Shown one piece after another: positions 57,013 through 64,000 of a stretch of DNA of 64,000 nt (positions are counted from its first letter, which is position 1; each line of letters begins with the position of its first letter). The stretch lies in assembly GCA_030248065.1 (NCBI GenBank), contig JASAMV010004351.1:173970-237969 (forward strand), in the 5' to 3' direction. The position numbers were made by a program, and so were the translations under genes. Below the pieces are notes generated by a model. The model was given only the letters and a program-made list of their open reading frames with translations, was not told the DNA's origin and did no database searches. The DNA is from Rhynchonema sp. JSB1_4. Its lineage: Eukaryota; Nematoda; Chromadorea; Monhysterida; Xyalidae.

Positions 57013-57528
57013 GCCGACATGACAATTGGAATAAAACGAAAGAAATTCTCGCCGTCAACTCAAGCGGCCCTAAACGAGCGCGAGAGATTATGATTGGAAG
57101 TTGACGATGAGAGCTGACTATCAGAGTTGACAGCACTTTAAGCCCAGTACGTGGTTCGAGACGTGAAAACCGTCGGTATAATGTAGCAAAGGTGACTTTG
57201 AACAAAAGGGCCCCGTCTTCGTTTCTCGATCCACACGAATTGAGAAATTGCTGTCAGCTTAATTATTGCAGCAGTAAGCACATGAGAAAGGGGGATAAAT
57301 ACATATGAATAGCAATTGGAATGGCGTTTCGGTCGCTGTATGAAGTCACTGAATGAGATCACACTCACCGTGTACGGGCGAAACCTGTAATAAGCGTGTG
57401 TTAATTTTGGTAATATTTTTTCAGGGCACATCAAATTCGAGAACAAACGCCGTGAGGCCGGTCAGCGATCGCGCGAATCGTAACTGGGCCCTTTCAACCT
57501 GTTCTGATGCGCTTGACTCGAGCGACGC
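55860..57528 (-). CDS. Unidentified minus-strand gene, 3' part
   Basis: Exons read leftward: 57430-57528 (perhaps extending right to about 57670), 56791-56968, 56721-56756, 56527-56643, 56364-56458, 56175-56298, about 56005-56110, 55860-55921. All join in one frame with good donors and acceptors. Readable parts are RSLTGLTAFVLEFD, then SVTVVVTDNSQTG with FEPGAFQRFLTELQPSMVPY, then YALMRFASRRVGPLSKTEFP and a Pro/Ser/Ala-rich tail ending KKKKAETPKDMM. The folded part precedes a disordered basic tail. I do not recognise the family. Upstream exons should lie right of 57528 but were not resolved. The same exons are duplicated at 50538-51646 without the 5' part. Confidence 0.6.
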
Positions 57529-57904
57529 CTGAAAACTGGTCACGGTTAGCTGACGGTATGGGAATAAAAATAAATTGAATATGAAGCGAAGATGTTTCCG
57601 CCAATTCTGACGTGCTGCTGCCTGTGGATGAGCACCCAGATCACATTCTAAGGTGAGGGACTGTACACTACATACACTATGAGAGACATAAATGAGGCAC
57701 AGGACAGAGCACATCAAATTGGTGAGGTGACTGTTGACTACATAGGTCTGTCTTTACTAACCAACTGGTCATTACCCACACCGTTGATTATGGCCATGAG
57801 TGCGATGATCGCGCTGGAATGGGTATTGCAAAGTTAGCGAAATGTGTGCAACTGTTCTAGCGAGTTGATCAAATAGCACTTTCTTGCACTTTTATGAAGT
57901 TTTA

Positions 57905-58560
57905 TGCCACAGGGGGTTGGTATTGCACGGCCATTGCTCAGGGTGGGATTTACACGTGATGTTTCACAACCCGTCTCGGCTGATATTGGTCGCACAATGA
58001 TCATATAAGTATTCATCAAATCAATCCTGATTTTCAGGTTCAGTCACTCTTAACCACTGCGCTATTTGTTATTCTCACAAAACATTTTAATCTGAAAATA
58101 ATCTCACCCACGTTGCTGGGGGTCTGAAACATTTTGGTGACTGCACACTTTCCTGCTTTACGATTCAGGAAAAAATTTGACCAATTCCTATAAAGTCATT
58201 GTGCGACCAATACTTACTCGGTTGATACACGAAGCAGCTGTGCTTCATTTAGTGTGTGCTTGCATAAACACGAGTGTTGACGTGACTTGGTGCCGTTTGG
58301 GGGGTCGTAGAAAGCGCACAATTCGATGCCGTACGCTGTTGAATCGAACTCAACGTCACACACGCCGACGTAGCAGTGGTCGCATTTATCGGCATCCTGA
58401 AGCACTGGTGCGGCTTTTCGACGTGCTTTACCGTTACCGCACTATGACATCAATGATGGCCGTATATTACTGTCATAATATGAGACTGTTTCTGTCGAAT
58501 GTCTTGGTCCAACCACAGCCCGTATTTGGTCTTCTGAACCCCGGCTTCTCCGTAAAATTA
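57905..58560. repeat. Third, diverged copy of the duplicate's intergenic segment, with a MITE in it
   Basis: 57910-57972 matches 50262-50325 (cttgcacggcc, gctcagg, gatttacacgtgatgtttcac). After the MITE at 57986-58210, the sequence resumes with words matching 50410-50470 (gatacacgaagcagctg) and 50500-50530 (gtcataatatgagactgttt). An extra block (about 58300-58450) lies between. So this is an older copy of the region between the two gene tails, broken by insertions. Confidence 0.75.
57986..58210 (+). mobile_element. TA-target MITE, copy 2
   Basis: Ends TTGGTCGCACAATGA and TCATTGTGCGACCAA, flanked by TA on both sides; 225 bases. Internally deleted relative to 17160-17438. Inserted in the diverged duplicate. 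Confidence 0.9.
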
Positions 58561-58948
58561 CGTATAGGTACATACCTATATAACTAGGTAGTGTGTCACA
58601 AGATGTTTGCACAAGCGCCTCACCTGCACATGCACATAGTCACAAACGACGCATCCGACGCGGGCTTTTTTGGTGTCAGTTGATGAGTGTTTTTTCTTAT
58701 ACAGCCACAACGCCAGCTGCTCGTCAACCCAAACAGCCACATCGGCAAATCGATTGCAACCATCGATCAATTTGATGCGAACCATGATCGCAATTTCTTT
58801 CCTTGTCTTTTTCTGCTTCGGACCTACAATAATGATGAGTCCACGCAATTGTTTGCGTTGTGCAACAGCCAGACTGGTTGAGTTGAAACGTCTTCGTAGT
58901 TTGTACCAGTTCTTCAAGTCCGGAAAATATTTTTCCCAGGGACGTCAT
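58300..58948 (-). pseudogene. Minus-strand coding traces, unidentified
   Basis: Reading leftward there is an ATG at 58948 (MTSLGKIFSGLEEL). Next, about 58614-58826, is a stretch including RIKLIDGCNRFADVAVWVDE and ARVGCVVCDYVHVQ with a strong donor (cag|gtgagg). About 58300-58400 reads DADKCDHCYVGVCDVEFDST, preceded by cttcag. The CxxC pairs suggest a metal-binding fold. The phases of the pieces do not join cleanly, and part of the stretch derives from a duplicated intergenic segment. It may be a decayed gene or upstream exons of 55860-57528. Parts recur inverted at 59880-60004. Confidence 0.3.
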
Positions 58949-59205
58949 TTGGATAAAATGTTTGAAAGTCGCCGATATTCCACCTTTTTTTCGAATGCAG
59001 ACCCGAAGGCTTTCTATGGAAAACTCTCTAATCTAAATCTTGAGTCAGATTATTCAATTAGCAAGCAAAGTTTAGCACGATTATCACTCTATGGCACTTA
59101 CACATCGCACCAGATGCTTGAGCAGCAATTCAGCGGTGAAGTTCAGGACGGAGGAAGCTGATGATTATCGAGCCTTTCACGATTAAAATTGTTGAAAGAA
59201 GGCGA

Positions 59206-59875
59206 AGGATTATGGTGCTGCCACGCACGAATAAAAAACCATCGAAGAAAGAAAAAAGGCGAAGGGTTACGGTGCTGCCATGCACGAACAAAAAAAACCA
59301 TCGACGAAAGAAAAAGAAGGCGAAGGGTTATGGTGCTGCCGCGCACGAATAAAAAACCATCGAAGAAAGAAAAAAGGCGATGGGTTACGGTGCTGCCACG
59401 CACGAACAAAAAAGCCATCGACGAAAGAAAAAGAAGGCGAAGGGTTATGGTGCTGCCACGCACGAATAAAAAACCATCGAAGAAAGAAAAAAGGCGATGG
59501 GTTACGGTGCTGCCACGCACGAACAAAAAAGCCATCGACGAAAGAAAAAGAAGGCGAAGGGATATGGTGCTGCCACGCACGAATAAAAAACCATCGAAGA
59601 AAGAAAAAAAGGCGAAGGGTTACGGTGCTGCCACGCACGAACAAAAAACCCATCGACGAAAGAAAAAGAAGGCGAAGGGTTATGGTGCTGCCACGCACGA
59701 ATAAAAAACCATCGAAGAAAGAAAAAAGGCGATGGGTTACGGTGCTGCCACGCACGAACAAAAAAACCATCGACGAAAGAAAAAGAAGGCGAAGGGTTAT
59801 GGTGCTGCCACGCACGAATAAAAAACCATCGAAGAAAGAAAAAAAGGCGAAGGGTTACGGTGCTGCAACGCACGA
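59206..59875 (+). repeat. Alternating 57/60-base minisatellite (117-base higher-order unit)
   Basis: Twelve ggtgctg anchors are spaced 57, 61, 57, 60, 57, 60, 58, 60, 57, 60, 58 bases. Two unit types alternate: one with cgaataaaaaaccatcgaag, the other with cgaacaaaaaagccatcgac. Because both lengths are near multiples of three, frames stay open on both strands (up to about 209 codons, Lys/Arg-rich forward, Phe/Arg-rich reverse). I treat these as artefacts. The same family is at 52215-52510 and 52795-53030. Confidence 0.93.
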
Positions 59876-60350
59876 ATGTCGGCTACCTTCAAACATTTTA
59901 TCCAAATGACGTCCCTGGGAAAAATCTTTTCTGGACGTGAAGAACCGGTGCCAGTGCTTCAGGACACCAGTGCTTCGGGATGCCGATAAATGCGACCACT
60001 GCTATTGGTCGCACAATGACTTTATAAGAATTGGTCAAATTTTTTTCCTGAATCGCAAAGACGGAAAGTGACAGGGCAGTGACGCACGCAAAACACGTTG
60101 TAAAGAGAATGTTTCAGACCTGCGGCAACGTGATTGATCTGCTGGATTATTTTCAGGTGAAAATGTTTTGTGAGAATCACAAATAGCACAGTGGTTAAGA
60201 GTGACTGAACGTGAAAATCAGGATTCATTTGATGAATTCTTATATAGCCATTGTGCGACCAATATAAATGAATGCTCTCATGAATTCACGGTAAAACTGA
60301 AGAGAACAATGAACAACAACAAATGTGCCCTCGCTTCATTGGCTGATATT
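59876..60350. repeat. Inverted counterpart of 58370-58990 and of duplicate sequence
   Basis: 59876-59935 is the reverse complement of about 58921-58985. 59945-60002 is the reverse complement of about 58375-58420. Right of the MITE, 60265-60350 is the reverse complement of about 50312-50372. So pieces of two regions meet at a MITE in inverted order, with the minisatellite array at the turning point. Confidence 0.75.
60005..60262 (-). mobile_element. TA-target MITE, copy 3
   Basis: Ends TTGGTCGCACAATGAC and its near-inverse, TA on both sides; 258 bases; interior is the reverse complement of copy 1. The left flank (gataaatgcgaccactgc then TA) matches the uninterrupted sequence near 58380-58400, where that TA is followed by cgtcgg: an empty-site counterpart. 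Confidence 0.9.
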
Positions 60351-60394
60351 TTCGAAACGGTGTAAAGGTCAGTTGGGTGTAAAGGTCGGTGGAA

Positions 60395-61440
60395 AGCTCG
60401 GTGTGAGAAAGTTCAGTGTAAGCTCGGCGTAAGCTTGAAACATTGCACGCTGAGCAAGCAGCAGACGCGCGTTTCTAAACGAAAGGTCAACTTTGACAGT
60501 CTGCTTTGTCGTTTGTTTACAATATTGTTTGTTTAGGCTGGTTGCACTAGCGTTTTTAAACAATATTTATGAATTAGCGTAACCTTTCATGGAGCCGTTT
60601 TGATTTTTTCTGCGATTAGTTAGTGACGTCAAAATTTTTGGCACCGCTGTCAATAAATGTTCAATTTCTCAACAGCCTTGCGGCGAAATGTTACGTACAG
60701 TAAGTTTCTAATTTCGTTGCCTCATGCATTTTTACAGACGCAGGAAAACTCCCGTTCGAAGTCGAAGCAGGCAACAAGCTCATGAACACACAGTTAACAA
60801 GCCACGCAGCTGGCTCGTGTGCGTTTCGAATGTTTCAGTCACACAAGCTGTGTGTGTCAGTTATAGTCCGTCCACAAGCTCATGGCACTTTGTGTTGCTG
60901 CTGGCCGACTTGTTCCCTTCCTCCACGTTCTAATGAAAGAGAAATTGAGTTTCCAAAAAAATATTTTTGCTCCTAAATTGCTGGTTTTATGAAATCGACG
61001 TGTTTTATAGATTTTAATTTAATTAAATTTTTAATTTGATCGAATTCAATCGTTTTCGACACATTTTATTATTTTTTTTAAGTTTTTTTGCAAAATCGCT
61101 CACACTCAATTTCTCTTTCATTGGAGCGTGGAGGAAGGGACCAAACCAGCCAGCAGCAAAACAAAGTGCCATGAGCTGGTGGACGGACTATACGTGGCTT
61201 GTTGACTGTGTGTTGAGCTTGTTGCCTGCTTCGACTTCGAACGGGAGTTTCCCTGCGTCTGTAAAAATGCATGAGGCAACGAAATTAGAAATTTACTATA
61301 ACTTGCAAATATTCCTTTAAAACCTTTGTGCAACTAGCTTAGTTGACCTATCGTTTAGAAACGCGCGTCTGCTGCTTGCTCAGCGTGCAATGTTTCAAGC
61401 TTACACTGAACTTTCTCACACCGAGCTTTCTGTGATCTGC
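60395..61440. repeat. Imperfect 1-kb palindrome
   Basis: The outer left arm about 60395-60500 (cgagctttccac-type, then gcgcgtttctaaacg) pairs with about 61345-61430. The inner left arm about 60720-60950 (ctcatgcatttttacagacg, cgaagtcgaagcag, tttctctttcat inverted) pairs with about 61090-61285. The centre, 60960-61080, is AT-rich. A roughly 200-base block (60510-60710) is present only in the left arm. No target duplication is obvious. It is non-coding on either strand as far as I can see. Confidence 0.85.
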
Positions 61441-62024
61441 TGCCGTCCTAGGGAGCTCGTCGACGGGGCAGATGCACTTGAGCACGCCACCTACTGTCAC
61501 TCGCCAGACAGTCGGAAACGCGCCCGGACCGACAAGAGTCGCGCCGAAGTAACCGTCTCAGCGCGCAAGTCAGCCCTGGACCAAAATCCACACGCCTCGC
61601 GATGGCAACTCGGACGGCGCGGCTTGATCCTGGTGACAATCCAGTCACCCGCTTTCCTGCAATAAATGAAGCAAGCAAACAGTCTCAGGCAAGCAAGCAC
61701 AAAAACCAATCAAGACAAGCCCAGCAATCTAGCTGGCTGTTTCGCTTCCACGTATTGCACGAAAAGCACCCCGAAGTCGACTTCAACAGCACGTTTTACG
61801 CTATATAACGAATAAACGGAAATATAGGAATGAAAGATAGATTTGAACGGCAATAATATCAATATCCAATAAAATAATATCTCGCGACTCCAAAACGGGC
61901 AGAAACACAAACGGAATAATATCTGATTTACGAGAAGGGAGAATTTACGAATTAGAAGAGAAAAGGAAACGGCAATAAAGTCCATCGCTGAGCCGTCCAT
62001 TTGAATTTCCATGCTCAGCCACAG
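61441..62024. other. Intergenic, no gene recognised
   Basis: Open frames exist on both strands (for example 61390-61665) but without family resemblance. A stretch 61800-61990 is A-rich with repeated aataatatc words. Confidence 0.4.
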
Positions 62025-62330
62025 TCAACACTGTCCAAACAGACGACTTTCAGTTTGCAGACGACGATATGAAGACGGCATATGTCCAATGTCACATCTC
62101 CCCGCACCAGTTCCTTCAAATGACCTCATTTGATTGATGTTGAATGAAGAAGAATAGAAGCTGTTCGTGTCCACCCGGCCATAGTTGGAGTAGGCCTTGA
62201 AGAAACCGTCGAACGAATAGGGATCGCAGATGGCAACGACGACGAATTGAATAGCACACCAGCGATTGGGACGGAATTGAATTGAATAGAATTGACGCGT
62301 GGATATAGCAGTCAGGATACGGGTTTTCAC
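62025..62330 (-). CDS. Unassigned open frame, possibly an exon
   Basis: Codon composition looks protein-like (FVVVAICDPYSFDGFFKAYS, then Ser/Asn/Tyr-rich), but no family is recognised and no splice partners were established. May be chance. Confidence 0.2.
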   Translation of the reverse strand: MKTRILTAISTRQFYSIQFRPNRWCAIQFVVVAICDPYSFDGFFKAYSNYGRVDTNSFYSSSFNINQMRSFEGTGAGRCDIGHMPSSYRRLQTESRLFGQC

Positions 62331-62465
62331 CAGTCACCGAAGTGGGTTTCACCGTACCTTGCCGAAGCAAGAGGTGTGGGTTACTCACCCCAAATCCCAG
62401 ACGAACACCCGCAGGTGATACACCGCTCGTACCGGTTTAAGTCCTGACCGATAATAGAGCAGCTG

Positions 62466-62707
62466 CTAGCCCATAGGCGCAGGCTGATCCACGATGGAGA
62501 CGGTTTCGGCAACGAAGGTGGACGGCAAGCTGGGTAGACGACCAGCCAACCCCTCGAAGGTTGTCACCTCAGGTGAAGAAGTCCTGTCCGGTGACCGCCA
62601 GAACAGCACGACGCCAGCGTCGTAGAAGGAACGAGTCGCGCACACCGAACATTGCATCAACGTTTCGCCATCACACAAACGAGCCGTGCTGTTGAATGGT
62701 TTTCTGT
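62466..62707 (-). CDS. Unassigned terminal-exon-like open frame
   Basis: A frame opening at an acceptor-like tttgacacag (about 62715) reads into CDGETLMQCSVCATRSFYDA and ends SIVDQPAPMG-stop. Several cysteines in CxxC spacing are suggestive of metal binding. Not identified and not joined to other exons. Confidence 0.25.
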
Positions 62708-63186
62708 GTCAAACAGGGAGTCAAACAAAGCGACCAACGCCGAGCTTACATCGCCGTAAGCTAAATGGTCATAAACAGGGCAATTTACCTCTTACTAGGC
62801 AGGGTCACAATACAAAAGTGTAAAACCGCAGTCAAACTGTGCGGACAAGCACCGGTTTTACCAGGGGACTGCAGTGTCTCCTGTGCCCCAACCCTGGATG
62901 ACTTTTAATATCAAACCATTCAAAGCGTACAAAGTCATCACACAAAATAAAAATGCGGTAATCACCCGCTGACACTTTGTCGCGAGTGAAACATCACAAT
63001 TCTTACCATAGAAATGTGGAAATAAAATTTGCGCACAAAAAGTCAAACCATAAAATTAGAAATGCGGATAAGAGGCATTACGCACCTCACCATACGCATT
63101 ATGCACGCATGGATTTATAAAGGGGCCTTATGCACCCCACCACACGCATTATGCACGTGTGGATTTTCACACCACACAGTCACGTT
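62708..63186. other. Intergenic or 3' UTR, with a tandem near-repeat
   Basis: At 63075-63160 a roughly 47-base unit (ttatgcac-cccaccacacgcattatgcacg) is present twice in tandem. Otherwise unremarkable. Confidence 0.5.
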
Positions 63187-64000
63187 CTAGTGCTGCATGC
63201 CCGAGGCCATGCCAGCACCACCCTGATCATGCTCATCACGACGACTCTGATGACCACCACGTCCAAATCGCAGGTCACGCGACTTTGAACGATCACCACG
63301 TTGGTCACGTCGTTTCGCTGAGCTCGGTCGTGCCTCTTCCGGTTCACGCGATGCCGACTGTTGCTTGGCACGCTTACCGCGCCCCATCGCGGGCGGACTC
63401 TGAGGACCTTGTTGGCCCCAGCCACTTGGTCCAGCCGCACCTGACACATTTGGCGCTTGACCAGCCGGCAATGGTTGGTACACCTGTTTCGTTCGGTAAC
63501 CCGCTGGCGGAAACTGCGCCCGCTGTTGCGGCTGTTGTTGTTGTGATTGTGGCGGATAAATGACTTGCTGCTGTGGTTGCTGCTGGCGCAATTGCTCCTG
63601 CAACGAAGCAATCTGCTGCTGCATCTGTTGCATCGCAGCACCACCGCCCAGCGGCACCAAGTTCGGACCACTCAACGGACCACGGCCGCCGCGACCTCCA
63701 CGGCCGCCGCCACGACCACCACTGGCCGAACCACCACCTCCACGGGGTTGTCGCGCATGCCATGGTTTGCGCGAACGCGACCTGCCACGACCCTGTCCCT
63801 TCGCCGGGAACCCACGTCGCGGTGGGATGTCGTTGTCGTCATACATGGCCAGTCCCGCAGTGGCACTACTCGACGTAGTCGCCACAGTGCCGTGGGACGC
63901 CGGACGAACTGGTTGTTCTTCGCGCGGTCGCTGAACATCGTGCGCCGACTGCGTACTTGTCGGCCTTCCACCCCCCTCCTGCTCTTGCGACTGACCCAGT
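63187..64000 (-). CDS. RGG/Q-rich RNA-binding-type protein, C-terminal part
   Basis: An uninterrupted minus-strand frame runs from the window edge to the stop at 63187-63189, at least 270 residues. In order: an acidic/polar stretch with GLAMYDDNDIPPRRGF, an RS/GR tract, a glycine-arginine box (GGRGGGRGGRGGRG), a Gln-rich coiled segment (MQQMQQQIASLQEQLRQQQ), a Pro/Gly/Gln stretch, and a basic RS-like tail ending GMASGMQH. RGG boxes bind RNA and are arginine-methylation targets; the whole looks intrinsically disordered, as in ribonucleoprotein-granule proteins. The defining N-terminal domain is outside the window, so the family is open. An ATG at 63846 is internal and not taken as the start. 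Confidence 0.75.
   Translation of the reverse strand, partial: LGQSQEQEGGGRPTSTQSAHDVQRPREEQPVRPASHGTVATTSSSATAGLAMYDDNDIPPRRGFPAKGQGRGRSRSRKPWHARQPRGGGGSASGGRGGGRGGRGGRGPLSGPNLVPLGGGAAMQQMQQQIASLQEQLRQQQPQQQVIYPPQSQQQQPQQRAQFPPAGYRTKQVYQPLPAGQAPNVSGAAGPSGWGQQGPQSPPAMGRGKRAKQQSASREPEEARPSSAKRRDQRGDRSKSRDLRFGRGGHQSRRDEHDQGGAGMASGMQH

Noticed and set aside
58465..58534. Coding exon with RQKQSHIMT
   Set aside because: The same words occur downstream of a stop codon in the duplicated segment (about 50500-50530 and 55822-55852), so they come from non-coding duplicated DNA.
59206..59875. CRISPR array
   Set aside because: Regular repeats but no unique spacers; units are near-identical throughout and the organism is a eukaryote.
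59189..59909. Frames of up to 209 codons on both strands, Lys/Arg-rich or Phe/Arg-rich
   Set aside because: Artefact of 57- and 60-base units that preserve frame; the same array appears in both orientations elsewhere without gene context.

Overview
This is genomic DNA from a small-genome invertebrate animal; the phylum cannot be fixed from the window alone. The signs are genes split into many short exons by spliceosomal introns, most of 50-150 bases, and animal-type families: SLC16 transporters, CCDC51/MITOK, MAP1LC3/ATG8, TTC27 and a PI-PLC-X-domain protein. There is no operon structure, CRISPR array or RNA gene that I could support. All coordinates of spliced genes are hand-derived from reading frame plus GT..AG sites and paralogue comparison.

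Layout. 1-5060: intergenic repeats (G-rich minisatellite, fragments of several MITE families). 5212-7600 (+): CCDC51-like mitochondrial coiled-coil membrane protein; one intron was enlarged by a transposon that landed on its 3' splice site. 8558-28705 (+): four tandem SLC16-like (monocarboxylate transporter family) genes. The fourth is interrupted in one intron by a minus-strand secreted kelch gene (23379-24683) and a 1.7-kb terminal-inverted-repeat element. 29186-30483 (+): PI-PLC X-domain protein. 31345-40150: about 8.8 kb of mobile-element accumulation, with elements nested up to three or four deep and datable by perfect 8-base target-site duplications (hAT-type). 40349-42002 (+): LC3. 43083-44308 (+): TBRG1/INO80E-like coiled-coil protein. 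44553-49756 (+): TTC27. An unidentified minus-strand gene converges on TTC27.

The 3' half of TTC27 and the 3' half of the convergent gene are duplicated in tandem (about 47687-51685 and 53038-57012). Each gene keeps one full copy and gains one headless fragment: TTC27 is whole in the left copy, the convergent gene in the right one. An alternating 57/60-base minisatellite lies at the junction (52215-53030) and again at 59206-59875, inside a rearranged inverted mosaic. A 1-kb imperfect palindrome follows (60395-61440). The window ends in the 3' part of a minus-strand RGG/Q-rich protein gene.

Functionally the genes are independent housekeeping or membrane-transport genes, with no shared pathway. 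The strongest unusual material is the non-coding fraction: nested non-autonomous hAT-like elements with intact target duplications, several unrelated families of which share a CGCGCG-palindrome core; an insertion whose target duplication supplies the working splice acceptor; and the reciprocal tandem duplication with minisatellite at its junction.
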